NCBI RefSeq assembly: GCF_026213295.1
Contig: NC_079415.1
Location: forward strand, 24,780,610-24,844,609
Direction of reading: 5' to 3'
Length of the DNA stretch: 64,000 nt
DNA from: Gadus chalcogrammus
Lineage: Eukaryota > Chordata > Actinopteri > Gadiformes > Gadidae
A program made the translations under genes and the position numbers. The first letter of the stretch is position 1. Each line of letters begins with the position of its first letter. Below, piece after piece: positions 11,691 through 23,045 of this stretch. Under the pieces are notes generated by a model. It was given only the letters and a program-made list of their open reading frames with translations, was not told the origin of the DNA and did not search any database.

Positions 11691-12735
11691 TAAAGCCCAG
11701 TTCAGACCAAAGATTCACCTTGCAACTCGCAACTCCTTGCGACGCCTTGCGACGAGACGGGCTGCGACGTTCTAAAACTGGGCAGTTCACACTGGCTGCA
11801 ACGCGCTGCAACGGTAGGTGGTTTCCCTAGCAACTGTGAACGCAAGTTCACAAGTTGATCTGGCTGCCTTTCGTGTTATCACGAAGAATTTATAAAAAAT
11901 GTTGCTGAGATTTTCTATGTGGGTCCACGGTACAACGGAATGAAATCCGACCTTATTAATATCCCCCCCCACGATAGTATGAGTTCGAATCCCGTAATGT
12001 ATCATATTTTAAGCATTCGTTTTTCATTTATTTCGGCTTAAAACGGTTCTACGTGACAAGTTTCTTCCAATTACACTCCAAATACGAATGAGATGGGAAT
12101 GTTTTTGACATTTTATTGAAAGACAAATCAAAGAGGCATTCGCAAGGACAGCTACGTGTCTGGCCCGATTTCCAACAGCTGGCGTAGCCACGACAACAAA
12201 CGACGCATTCGGCTAATGGTCACCAGTTGAACTTAATAATAATAATAAATGAAATTTATATAGCGCTTAATATGGTACTCTAAGACGCTTTAAAACACCA
12301 CACCAAGTGCCACTGCAATGTCGCCACATGCTTTATTCTTGCTGTCCCTGTTGCTATACCCCTTACTGCCAACGTCGTAAAGGACAGGTTGCTCCTCCAG
12401 CAAGCAAATTAAATTCTCCTCCCTCTCCTCGGACCAGAAGTCTGCCATCTTCGGATATTTGTATGCTGGAGTGGACAGTACGGTACTGGGACGGAGTAAG
12501 GCAGTGACGTACAAGTTGTTGTGTGCTGTGATTGGCTGAAGAGAAATAGTTAAATCGCCGCGTTCTAAAACTGGACCTTGCGATTTGACATGTTCAATCT
12601 CTGGCGACTCCTTGCAACTCCTTGCGACGCCTTGCAACGGCTTGCAACGACCCGTTCACACCGCCCCTGCGACGTTCTAAAACCGTCTCGTTGCAAGCCG
12701 TTGCAAGGTGAATCTTTGGTCTGAACTGGGCTTTA
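11691..12735. mobile_element. PIF/Harbinger-like deletion derivative with a MADF exon
   Basis: Long inverted ends begin TAAAGCCCAGTTCAGACC and are mirrored at the right end. Subterminal regions contain repeated TTGCAACTCC/TTGCGACGCC motifs. Only one coding exon remains (separate entry). Confidence 0.8.
12304..12448 (-). pseudogene. Transposon-derived MADF (Myb/SANT-like) first exon
   Basis: From an ATG the frame reads MADFWSEEREENLICLLEEQ then PVLYDVGSKGYSNRDSKNKA and CGDIAVALG, a good MADF N-terminal half. It ends in phase 1 at a GTGTGG donor. No later exon or transposase is present. Confidence 0.7.
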
Positions 12736-12784
12736 GGGTGCGTGCCGGATGTAGCAGAGTAATATGGGCCCAACACCCACCTGA

Positions 12785-12960
12785 CCCACCACTGACACCC
12801 ATAGATGCTCACTGGCACCCATCCACCCCATCTACTGGCACCAATTCTCCCAATCTAGTGGCACCCATCTACTGGCACCCATCCTCCCAATCTAGTGGCA
12901 CCCATCTACTGGTACCCATCCTCCTCATCTACTGGCACCCATCCTCCCAATCTAGTGGCC
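12785..12960. repeat. Minisatellite of (CTGGCACCCAT) type units
   Basis: Imperfect repeats of CTACTGGCACCCATC and CTAGTGGCACCCATC, with CTCCCAAT spacers. Confidence 0.85.
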
Positions 12961-13017
12961 CCCAGCCCGACCCAACACCTGATCCCGCCCCCCCCCACCC
13001 CCCAGAGCCCCACCTAC

Positions 13018-13193
13018 CGCGGGAGTCCCTGAAGTCCTGGTGGGTAGGGGGGTAGTGCTTGCAGAGGCGCTCCAGCAGCAGCTTGTAGTGCAGCAGGCGG
13101 TGCAGCGGGCGCAGCAGGAAGACGTTGAGGGGCAGGTAGCAGGCCTTCTGCAATTCAAAGTCCCCACACACAGCCTCCAGGCGACAATTCGAC
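13018..13193 (-). CDS. farp1: FARP1 exon, DH domain core (CR3)
   Basis: The frame reads SNCRLEAVCGDFELQKACYL then PLNVFLLRPLHRLLHYKLLL and ERLCKHYPPTHQDFRDSR. The LLRPLHRLLHYKLLLERL text is the signature long DH helix that binds the GTPase. Phase 2 entry; phase 1 exit at donor GTAGGT. On the sense strand it follows about 450 bases of pyrimidine-rich sequence. Confidence 0.95.
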
Positions 13194-13660
13194 CTGGGGG
13201 GGAGAGGGGGGGGGCGAGAGGGGGGGGGAGAAGGTGAGGTAGACCGAGAGAGATAGATGCAGAAGGAGAGAGATTGAGTAAGAGACAGAGAGAGACAGAG
13301 ACAGTGAGACGGAGAGGGAAAAGAGAGAGAGAGAGAGCGATGAATGAGAGAGGGAGGAATTGGAGATTGAAGGGGGGAGAGAAAAGGGTTTAGACAGTTA
13401 GAGGAAGTGAGCCAGACAGACAGAGACTGAGACAGATTGGGAGAGAGAGAAAGTGGAAGAAACTTGATAGGGGGAGGGAGAAAGACGGTAGGATCGGGAG
13501 ATGGGGACAGGGAGGAGAGAGAGAGATGAACACAAAGAAGATAGGATGGATATGGAGAGAGAAAGAGGTAGAGAGAGAGAGAAGGCGATAAGGCGAGGAT
13601 AGAGAATGGACAGAAGAGTGGCGAGGGATAGAGAAGACGAAGGATAAGGTTTGGAGAGTG
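13194..13660. repeat. Polypurine (GA/GGGA-rich) tract upstream of a FARP1 acceptor
   Basis: About 450 bases that are almost all A and G on the plus strand. On the sense strand this is an extremely long polypyrimidine tract ending at the acceptor at 13193. Confidence 0.9.
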
Positions 13661-13756
13661 CTGGGTAAACGATATGTGTGGTGATGTATTTTCAGCACAC
13701 TAAAGGGAAGAGAAACTCAAATGACCAGGAGAGGAGGAATGAGGTCAGTGTCTCAC

Positions 13757-13818
13757 CTGCAGGCCCTCTCCAGCTCTACCAGACACTCAGGGTGCTTCTG
13801 GAGTTGAACCGTCAACTG
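13757..13818 (-). CDS. farp1: FARP1 exon, DH domain helix
   Basis: The frame reads QLTVQLQKHPECLVELERAC and ends with two bases of an Arg codon at donor GTGAGA. The acceptor is TACAG|CAG, a tandem NAGNAG site that could include or skip the first Gln. Confidence 0.9.
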
Positions 13819-13857
13819 CTGTAAGAGACAAACAAACGCAGAGAACCCATTAATACT

Positions 13858-14015
13858 GCCAAGGTCAGGGGTTCGATTCCCTGGCTAGCTTAAGTGGTAG
13901 GGCAAGGCATCAACACTGCTAGGATGAGGGATTCGATTCCCACTGGGGGGTACCCATTTTATGAAGTATATACCTACATACATGTTAAAGTCAGACGCTT
14001 TCAATGTTAGGGGCA
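13858..14015 (+). mobile_element. tRNA-derived SINE remnant
   Basis: A box A-like segment (TTAAGTGGTAGGGCAAGG) and box B-like GATTCGATTCC are spaced as in a tRNA, and a second box B copy (GGTTCGATTCC) lies just upstream. The AAGTATATACCT and AGACGCTTT text after it resembles fish SINEs with an L2-type tail. It is degenerate and not a functional tRNA. Confidence 0.6.
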
Positions 14016-14064
14016 TACATAATACTACATGAATGTAATATAAAAAAAAGAGTTATGGAGTTAC

Positions 14065-14146
14065 CTTCAGACCCTGGATGTTCTTGAGGAGAATGTCTCC
14101 AACCCTCTGGTAGTCTCCCTTAATGTGGGCATTGGAGCGACCCTCC
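14065..14146 (-). CDS. farp1: FARP1 exon, DH domain (CR2 side)
   Basis: The frame reads EGRSNAHIKGDYQRVGDILL then KNIQGLK. Compared with human FARP1 as I recall it, there is one extra Gly in IKGDYQ. Phase 2 entry, phase 0 exit at donor GTAACT. Confidence 0.92.
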
Positions 14147-14274
14147 CTGTCAGAGAGGAACACAAAAACACACATGATGGTCTCTGTGAGCGTCAGCCTG
14201 CAGTACCCCAGATTCAGCACAAGGTGTCAGAGAAGAGCAGGTTACTGTTACAATTGTCCAATAGCAACGTTATG

Positions 14275-14276
<2 letters not shown>

Positions 14277-14356
<80 letters not shown>
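14277..14356. repeat. (GT)n microsatellite, about 40 units
   Basis: A perfect GT dinucleotide run within a FARP1 intron. Confidence 0.98.
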
Positions 14357-14359
<3 letters not shown>

Positions 14360-14360
<1 letters not shown>

Positions 14361-15715
14361 GAGAGAACTAAACCGTTAAGTTTTCTTCAATAACAATAAC
14401 AGTAATACGACATCCCATAAAGAGTGTGTGTGTGTGTTACGCCGTCTTGCTTTAATGGGGTTTATGTGTGAAAGTGTCTCAGGATCGTTTTCTGAGGGAA
14501 TAATGAGCAGGGATTGTATTCAGTCTCATTAAAAAGGCTTTAAGAGACCATGGACACAAGAACCAAAAGAGACTGAAACACCTTTCATTTGTGGAACTAA
14601 CACACGTTAATTAATGTTTCTTTCTCTTGTATTGCCCTCTCTTCAGACAGAGGGTGAAGGAGGGAGAGAGAGAGACAGAGATGACCCATCCAGGCTCCAT
14701 TACCAAGCCTGGCAGAGAAGAGAACAACAAAACCCTTTACCGTTGGCTCTCTGTCCGAGCTCAGACGTTTCCATGGATACACATCTGATTCTGTACGTTT
14801 ACCCAGCTGGTGAAAGATATTTGGATTTGAAGAATCCCCCTACATGAACGTTCTTATTTTACTGTAATTGGACAGATATTCAAAGACAGCAGCAGGATTA
14901 GTGTGCTGTCCTCTTCTACTTCAGCAATTTTCCCAAAGTCAGTCTGAAGGCAAATTCTTCTTCACAGAAACTGCGAGCCTTCTGTCCAACTGTGTGAAGG
15001 ACAGCTTTGAAATGATGCTCACTGCAGGTTAGCTTAGAGCGGCTCTCCGGCTAGTCGCACGTCAGACACACCAACCAACCGACGGACCATCCTTCTGGAG
15101 TCATGGTAGGTCATGTATTTCTCAGCCAAAGGCCAGCAACTATAGATATACCTTTCCTTTTAAACCACTGACAAATTGTGTGTGTGTGAATGAAAAGATA
15201 ATCTTTTGGTTTATTCATCCTTTAATGATTCTGCATCAACTAAATGCCGACTGAATTTCGATCAGTTGAAGAGTGACAAGCCAAAAGATCACCACCGTTA
15301 CGACTGAAAGTAAAGGAACAAAGGCAACTTCTTCAAAATAACCCGATGTTCCTCCAGGCTGAGAACCATAGCCCAGATGTCCAGCAGCTGGTTTTTGCCT
15401 CGATCTATGTTGGATATATTTTTAAGAAAAGAGTTGAGTCACAGAACCTGATGAGAACCACAGTCTTTATTCTGGGAATCGCTCCTGGTTTCTCCCAAAT
15501 CGTCTCGAGGCCACGATCAAAACAAGCCGATCTAGAGCCACCTTCTGTGTTCACAGACAGGAGTTACAGTGCTGCAGTACAGCCCCAACTACCTTTGGCT
15601 TCATTTACACCGTTTACAATTCTGTGTAGTAAGAACCTTAAGACATCCTCTGCATTGAAGCTGGTGTAGAGACCCTCGTTGAAAAAAGATAAGACCCAAT
15701 TAAATTATAATTTCA
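14360..15715 (-). other. FARP1 intron segment without recognised elements
   Basis: Unique-looking sequence with short open frames I do not recognise. The right end is AATTATAAT-rich and adjoins the repeat block that starts near 15722. Confidence 0.5.
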
Positions 15716-15721
15716 AAATTA

Positions 15722-18700
15722 AACTAGAACTGCAAGCAGTTATCCAGGGGTCCAAGCGATGTGCATTTCGCGAAGCATGTATTCAAAACGCTACCGTGAA
15801 CCTGTGGATATAAAGGTTTTGACTGTGAGAGGTTCGGTGTGGGAGTTATAGCCCCAAACGCGTTTTTCCTTGGTATAGCGCCACCTAGTGACCGGCATGT
15901 CTGGATTTTGTCGTCTGCGTAGTCCGAACAGATCTGGATCTAGTCATGCAATTGGCGTGTGTGCACCATTTACTGTTTGGGCTGTGGTACCACTTTTGGG
16001 GGGGTAAGTATAAAAAACACTACAAAAACAATAGGGATCAAACCTGTTGGCTTGGATCCCTAACTAGAACTGCAAGCAGTTATCCAGGGGTCCAAGCGAT
16101 GTGCATTTCGCCGGCACAACGCGAAGCATGTATTCAAAACGCTACCGTGAACCTGTGGATATAAAGGTTTTGATTGTGGGAGGTTCGGTGTGGGAGTTAT
16201 ATCCCTAAACGCGTTTTCAGAACATTCCTTTGGCCAATTAGGAGATAAACTATTTCCTCGTTTATGGCGCCCCCTAATGGCGAAGTTTTGTAGAAGATAT
16301 ACAATTTCCTCGTTTATTGCGCCCCCTAATGGCGAATATTTCCGAATTTTTTTTCGAACGACATTAAGGGTAGCACCAACATGTGTGTAAAACTTGGACT
16401 CGATCCGATGTCTAATTTTGGATTTTTTGGGACGTATGATTTTTTCACGTGTAACATAGCCAATAAACAAATATTCAAAACGCTACCGTTTCGTTGTCGA
16501 CGGTCGGATCAAAAAAGTGTTACAATTTCTTTTTTTGTGTGCGTCTGAAGATGTCGTGTGCAAAGTTTGGTGTCGATCGGGCACGAAATGTGGGAGGAAT
16601 AGCGAAAAAACAGTTTAGCGGTTTTCGCCATTTTGCGAAAGAAATTCAGAGACGAAAATGGGCATGGCCTATGCCAAAAGATGCAGCAGACTCCAGTGAA
16701 TCTGTGGGTATAACGTTTTTGACTGCGGGAGGTTCGTGTGGGAGTTATAGCTCCAAACAAGTTTTCCTTGGTATAGCGCCATCTAGTGACCGGCAGGTCT
16801 GGATTTTGTCGTTTGCGTAGTCCGCACAGACCTGGATCTAGTCATGCAATTGGCGTGTCTGCACCATTTACGGTTTGGGCTGTGGTACCACTTTGAAGGA
16901 GGTAAGTATAATAAACACTACAAAAACAATAGGGATTGGACCCCTAACAAGCAGCAATGTGGGGGTCAAGCATAATGGGACTTGATAAACTAATTTTGCT
17001 GGACGGACGTAATCGGCTAGGTGGCTACATGACGACCGTCTCGGTAATCGGTAATACCAACAGCCGGTGGGATGAGCATTATGAGAGTACGCGTCAATGT
17101 TTACCAAATGGGAAAATGACCCCACCTAGAGGTAAGGGCGCAATACAGTCTGCCTGACAAATTTCACAAATACATAGGGGTATTCGGAACAGTATCCCAA
17201 AAAGAGACACAATGTAAACAAGCATCCGTTCTGGAGGTGGTTCGTGAAGCATCTAATCCAGTGGGAATTGCAGTTTATATTGTAAGTGGGCGGAATGGTA
17301 AATAGTCATTGTTGCATTATACATTAAGTACCGCTTGTCGCCACATGAGTGCAGTGTCTACCCATTAATGAGCGCTGTTCAGCGCAACTAACATTGAAAT
17401 AAATGAAGTAGTGTTCTGATTGTATGCTGTATGTCAGATTGATATGTTATCAGTTTTATATAACACAGTATATGATGACCATGATAAAATACATATGATT
17501 AGATTTTACTGACAATAAAAGTTATTGGCAAATGTGTATCACAATGAAAATACATTGAAGTTGCTTTCTAAGTGCTGGAATGGACTTGCTGCTAACAACC
17601 CACCCCTAAAAGTCAAATCACACCAAATTATTTGGGCATCATCAGGATAGGGTCATAAGACTATGAGCCAAGTTTGGTTTGGATGCATGAAGGCCTTGCA
17701 GAGATATGAGCTCACTTCCTGTTTGACGTGGCCCTGAGGTCAAAGGTCAGCAAATAGTTTGGATGTCCCCAGAATGATGTCATGAGTCTAGATACCAAGT
17801 TTGGCTATGATATGTTAAAGAAGTGCTGAGAACAGGCTTATTTCCCGTCTGGCTGCTTTGCCGTCAAGTTAGATTGGCTGTCACGACCAAACGGTTTTGA
17901 ATTTGAGAAAGCTGTTTGACAAATTTGTTCAGCTTGGTTTGAAGATCATATATGCCAAGGTTCATGAAGATTGGACATAATCTGTGGCCTGTGGAAAATG
18001 TACAACTGATTTTGACAACTTTCAACATGGCGGCCAAGTTCTGATGTTGCCATGAGAAATAATTTATAAGCTATATGGGGAGGTCTGACAGTATCATCAG
18101 ACATTGAAAATAAGTTTGAAATGTACTCATGTGAAGAGAGAGGAGTTAAAACACGTCTTCATTAATTACAGCGCCCCCTAGAGGTCAATGGTCACCAAAT
18201 TCATTGAGTGTCCCCATGATGATGTTATGGGTCTATGTATCAAGTTTGGTTATGATATGTCAAAGGGTTGCTGAGAAATTGGCTTACTTCCTATTTGGCG
18301 GCTTCGCGGTCGAATATGATTGGCTGTCGCGGATATTTCTGACAGAAACAATATACTAGCTATATGGGGAGGTCTGATAGTATCATCAGACATTGAAAAT
18401 AAGTTTGAAATATACTCATGTGAAGAGAGAGGAGTTAAAACACATCTACATTAATAACAGCGCCCCCTAGAGTTCAAACCAGATTCACTGGGTGTCCCCA
18501 TGATGATGTCATGGGTCTATGTATCAAGGTTGGTTATGATATGTCAAAGTGCTGCTGAGATATTGGCTTACTTCCTGTTTGGCGACTTGGCGGTCAAATT
18601 GTATTGGCTGTAGCGGGCAAACGGTTTTGAATTTGAAAAATCTTTTCGAAGTTTTTATCAAGCATGGCCTGAAGATCATGTGTGCCAAGTTTCGAGATGA

Positions 18701-18995
18701 TTGGAGAACATTTGTGATAGGAGATGCATTTTGAAGGTTTTTGACATAAACCAAGATGGCGGAAAATCCATCATGGCTTGGACCAAGGCTTCCAATGATC
18801 CCTTGTTTGTGAATATTGGACGAATGGGTCGAAAGTTATGAACATGAATGCATGTCCAACTTTCACCTGATGGTGGCGCTAAAGCTGATGAGCTAGCGAC
18901 CTCAGATTTCACAAAGGCATTCTATGGGCTGCCATAGACTCCCATGAAAACGTACGAAAACAATAGGTTGTCTCGCAGCTTCGCTGCTTGACCCC
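15722..18995. mobile_element. Unclassified dispersed repeat block with internally deleted copies
   Basis: The head text AACTGCAAGCAGTTATCC occurs at about 15727 and 16071, and a tail block ending AACACTACAAAAACAATAGGG occurs at about 15868-16035 and 16772-16935. Copy 1 (15722-16062) therefore looks like copy 2 (16066-16945) with about 540 internal bases missing. A third segment to 18995 has repeated GCGCCCCCTAGAG boxes and ends in the short palindrome GCAGCTTCGCTGC. No transposase is visible and the class is unknown. Confidence 0.65.
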
Positions 18996-19730
18996 CAATT
19001 ATAATAAAATTATAATTTCACAAGTCAATTATAATTGCAAAATTCAATTATAATTTGAAAATGATATGATGAATTTCAACGTGAAGAGAACCAAGGTTCT
19101 CCCCAGAGAATTCATTTCCAATTACAGAAGACAACCAACTCGTCGGAAAAATGACCTCAAAACTGATGAGTGATTCTGGTCCCTTACTGCACGACAAACA
19201 GGAAGTGAACCCCGCGCTACGTGAACAAAATTAAAGGTTGGGTATGGAATTTTCTTTTTTGGCCATTTTTGCAAAATTACTTGAAATCCTTATCATAACC
19301 AACTTACAGCCACTGAGTTAGAAGTACTGACATGAAAATTAAACCAAAACTAAAATCATCTATGGAACGGCCAGGGCTCGAAAAACTCCAGCCAATGATT
19401 TCCAGACCCACCGAGTGGCATTGGACAGTAAGTACGTCAATCAAGCTGTTGTACTGCACTCCCCCTCCCCGCGTGACCCCTTCAAGCACGTACTTAAAGC
19501 TCGTGACCCAGAGCAAGCTTCTGTTTGTTGTTATCCTGCGGTAGCTACTGGAGCTAGCTAACTAGCTAATGGTTCGCTCTCACGCATCTGTGTTCGCTCG
19601 TGCATGATTACACGTCCATGTACTTGGAATGGGTGGAGTCAGAGTCAGAGTTGAAGGACAGTGGGTAGGACCATTTGAGTTGTGTATTTTCAAAATCTGC
19701 TGCCGTTTCGCAAATCCCATACCCAACCTT
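18996..19730 (-). other. FARP1 intron segment, nothing recognised
   Basis: AATTATAATT-rich at its left, then unique sequence. Short open frames on both strands show no recognisable domain. Confidence 0.5.
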
Positions 19731-19845
19731 TAAGGTCCTAACAGGGACGAGGTCTGAGGGCCTTACTGAGATCATTAAGGTCCTAACAGGGACGAGGTCT
19801 GAGGGCCTTACTGAGAACATTATTAAGGTTGTAACAGGGTAGAGG
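19731..19845. repeat. Tandem repeat of about 45 bp, 2.5 copies
   Basis: The unit starts AAGGTCCTAACAGGGACGAG and ends CTTACTGAGA plus a few bases. It lies just before the 19865 donor on the plus strand. Confidence 0.85.
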
Positions 19846-19864
19846 TGTGTCTGAGGGCACTGAC

Positions 19865-19998
19865 CACTGAGCGAGCCGCTGCTCCACCTCGCGGAGGAAG
19901 CCCTGGTGGAACTTGAGGAGCGGCTCATAGTTGGCGGCAAGGAGGTTCCTCACGTTCTCCGGCAGCACCTCCTCCTTCCCCACTGCCTCCTGGAACGA
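19865..19998 (-). CDS. farp1: FARP1 exon, DH domain
   Basis: The frame reads SFQEAVGKEEVLPENVRNLL and later YEPLLKFHQGFLREVEQRLA, the second DH helices. It leaves in phase 2 inside a Trp codon at the non-consensus donor TG|GTCAGT. The next exon restores Trp-Glu-Gly as in FARP1, which supports this boundary. Confidence 0.92.
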
Positions 19999-20619
19999 CT
20001 GGGAGAACCGGCCGGACACAGGGTCAATACACACGTTAAACACACGTTTAGACAGCTTTAACTTAAAGCTGTGTGTGTTTAGGGGATTACCACACACATT
20101 AATTCACAACACACACACTGCCATTTGTTTGTACCAGGACCACTCACACACACATTTGAAGCCCCAAGGACAGACGTTCAATAACACCATGGCAGTGGGG
20201 TGATAAATTCAACCCACACACCAGAGTCAGGCGGCTGTTTCTCAGAATGTGAGAGTAGGGCACACACACAGTGAATATGATAGATAGAGCCAGATAGATT
20301 TGGCAGAGAATAAGACAGACAAATAGTGAAACAGACGGAGAGTCAGATAGTGAAGCAGACTGACCGGAGTGAGGTACCACAGAGGGAACACAGAGAGTTT
20401 GGTTCTTTAAAGAGCAACCGCAAACCTACCACCACATCAAAGCATTAGCATAGAACAACACAGCTGGAGAGAGAGACCAGGGGGAAAAAAAAAAGAAAAA
20501 ATGAGAGAAGAGAGAGAGAGATTAATGATACTGGGAGCCTAAAGAGAGGGTTCTTAAATGAACATAGTGCGATGACCTCAGCAGGTAGCAGGGAGGGTGG
20601 GGTCCTGTGTGTTCCTCAC
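19999..20619 (-). other. FARP1 intron, nothing recognised
   Basis: CA-rich and GA-rich low-complexity patches separated by unique sequence; no transposon ends seen. Confidence 0.55.
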
Positions 20620-20709
20620 CGTGGTGACGACGTGCAGGTCTTTGAGGTAGGTGCGCTCGGTGGTCAGCAGCTCCTTGGCCAGGAAGTAGGCTTTGTCGGT
20701 TGGGAACTT
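20620..20709 (-). CDS. farp1: FARP1 exon, DH domain start (CR1)
   Basis: A 30-codon exon in phase 0/0 reading KFPTDKAYFLAKELLTTERT then YLKDLHVVTT. This is conserved region 1 of the RhoGEF (DH) fold, including the TERTYLKDL helix whose Glu contacts switch 1 of the GTPase in DH domains. Confidence 0.95.
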
Positions 20710-20809
20710 CTGGACACACAGAGAGAAACACATCACTCTCTGCTTCTTCATCCAGCATTCAAAACGTCTCCAATAGCACTGATCTACAGTCTATAACATC
20801 CACTTCAGT

Positions 20810-21005
20810 AGTAATCTATAATCTATAACATCCCCAATAGCAATGCTCTATAGGCTATCACAACTACGATAGTAGTGATCTATAATTTATAATGTCCTCA
20901 ATAGTACCAATCCATTATCTATAACATTGCCAATAGTACAGATCTATGGCTATAACATCCCCAAAATAAGTAATGTATAATCTATAACCAATGGCACTGA
21001 TCTAT
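20810..21005. repeat. Degenerate tandem repeat of TCTATAATCTATAACATCC-type units
   Basis: Four or five diverged copies of a roughly 50-60 bp unit containing CTATAACATCCCCAATAG. Confidence 0.75.
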
Positions 21006-21333
21006 AACCATGAACTTGATAAACTTTTTCAAACATCCAACTGAATTGTTAGATTATCCTAGATGGACACACGGCAGAATTGTGTACATCATTTAAGAGT
21101 ATGATAAAGCTCCCATTCTCTGCTGTACACCGGAGAAGTTGATTGATTCATCCATTCATCATCTTCACACCCAGCCGTAAGGTGCTTTTAGAAACATCGC
21201 CCCACCTCCAACCCAAACCCTCACACTCAGGTGACCCCAACCTTTCTATCGCCCCACCTCGACCTCACACCCTCACTTCACCCCCACCTTCTCAACTCCC
21301 CACCTCCACCTCACACCCTCAGGAGACACCCAC

Positions 21334-21590
21334 CTTTCTCCTGGCCTCGTCTTCGTCGTCCGTGCGCACGTAGCCCGCCTCCATCAGCAGGGGGCTGGTA
21401 AGCGGTGAGGGCAGTGGATCCACGGGACTCGTACTCACGCACAGCTCCGTGGTCAAGGGTACGACGGGCGGCACCACCCCCGCAGCCGCAACTGTCAGGG
21501 CTGTCTGCCCGGTGACCATGCCGTCGTCGGGGGAGACAGGGGTCTGGGGAGAGGGCGTGGTGGTCGGGAGGTCCGGGGAACCGGGACCGT
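21334..21590 (-). CDS. farp1: FARP1 exon, linker before the DH domain
   Basis: The frame reads DGPGSPDLPTTTPSP at its start and ends LTSPLLMEAGYVRTDDEDEA then RRK, matching the acidic end of the FARP1 linker just before DH. The middle is Pro/Thr/Val-rich low complexity. The acceptor CTTCCTCCAG gives a phase 1 entry, since the first two bases AC complete a codon; reading it in phase 0 hits a stop. The donor is GTGGGT. Confidence 0.88.
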
Positions 21591-21765
21591 CTGGAGGAAG
21601 GAGAGGAGAGGAAGAACACACTGAGGACTGGATCTCAAACCAAGCAGAACATCTCAGATGATGAATACTAAGGGATGACCTTTGATAAGGGCTGAGAGAG
21701 CTCAGAGGTACGATCCAAAATGACTTTCGTGTTTTAACAAGAATGCATTCATGCGTAGTCGACTT

Positions 21766-21860
21766 TACATTTAGGGCATTTAGCAGACGGTTTTATCCAA
21801 AGCGACTTACAATAAGTACATTTGTCAGAAGAAGAGTTCATGATAAACGCACTATCCCAT
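21766..21860 (-). mobile_element. L2-type LINE/SINE tail fragment
   Basis: Contains TTTAGGGCATTTAGCAGACG, TATCCAAAGCGACTTACA and AATAAGTACATTTGTCAGAA, the common fish L2-tail text also found at 9.84 kb and, reversed, at 33.4 kb. Confidence 0.7.
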
Positions 21861-22588
21861 GTTTGAATAACATCAGACGCAAGGTTATTCCTACCTCTGC
21901 TCAAATAAAGTGTGAATAAGTGTTCATTTAAATACATATAATGAGTATGAACTAAGAATTACAGTCGTTAATGACTGCCTCGTCGTTACATATGAATGCA
22001 TTTCAGAATTGTACAACTTCTAAACACAGAATGGTCGGTTCATGAATGGGTTGATTGTGTTAGTCATGTATTAGTAAGTAACAGATTGTTATTAAGTCGT
22101 CTACGTAATCAATCAAATGTCTTGTTGATGAACACAAAGTTAATCAATGATCTTACGATCAATTCCCCCCCCAGAAGGAAATGTGATCGGGAGGATTGCA
22201 AACTACGACCACTACGACTAGAGAACTACTAAAAAAACGGACGGAAAGACTACGACAGGCGGGACTAGCTAGTTCCCCGGCGCTACGACTCGACCAGCAT
22301 ACTTGCCCGGGTGTTTCCCACCGAGAGTCCACTGACCACACTGGAGCGTTACCATGGCAACCAGTCCAGATCTGGGACCAACGAGTGTTCACAAAATAAA
22401 AAACAACAGCAACACATCGAATCAATCTACTCTACACACAAAGCAGGAGCTAGTTTCCACTACCATGAAGACTACACAACACCACAACAACAAACACAAC
22501 CACAACACGATAAGGGCTGGGCCACTATGACAACACAATCACTGACAGACTGAAACTACAAAATGATATACTACTACACAGTAAGCAC

Positions 22589-22590
<2 letters not shown>

Positions 22591-22634
<44 letters not shown>

Positions 22635-22850
22635 GCGTGGCATGAGTGCTTGTGTGTTGGCCGCGTGTGTGGGGCGTACGTGTGTGTACAATAGTCACTT
22701 TTCACTTTCTAGGTGCACGTCACAAAGGAGTATATTGGGGTGTGCAAGTATGAGTGTGGCTGTGTTTGAGCGTGTGGCTGTGTTTGAGAGTGTGGCTGTG
22801 TTTGAGCATGTGGCTGTGTGTGATTAAGTGTGCGTGTGTGAATGTTTGCG
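22591..22850. repeat. (GT)n microsatellite followed by an 18-bp GTGGCTGTGTTTGAG repeat
   Basis: A (GT) run at 22591-22628, and three to four copies of GTGGCTGTGTTTGAGNNT near 22755-22820. Confidence 0.9.
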
Positions 22851-23039
22851 TAAAGCAAATATTCTCTAGTCTACACTGTGTGTCAGTGCATGTGCATGCA
22901 TGTGTAAGGCATATATTCTTGCCAGACTACAGTGTGTGCGTGCATGCCTGTAGGTGTGCTTGTGAGTGTGTGCGGCACATATTCTCTCTGGTCTACACAA
23001 AAGCTACACAGTCCCTTGTCTTGGAGCTTAGGCCCTTAT

Positions 23040-23045
23040 TTTATT
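23040..23045 (-). promoter_or_regulatory. Candidate poly(A) signal AATAAA for the short FARP1 isoform (distal)
   Basis: The reverse strand reads AATAAA about 3.65 kb after the stop codon of the large terminal exon. A second AATAAA lies at 24063-24068. Which one is used cannot be told from sequence alone. Confidence 0.35.

Noticed and set aside
13858..13955. Possible functional tRNA genes from two box B motifs
   Set aside because: Acceptor stem and anticodon arm do not form and the sequence runs into a SINE body.
21143..21661. Pro/Ser-rich frames on the plus strand and other frames of the linker exon
   Set aside because: The frame giving TDDEDEARRK matches FARP1 and joins the DH exon; the rest are shadows.
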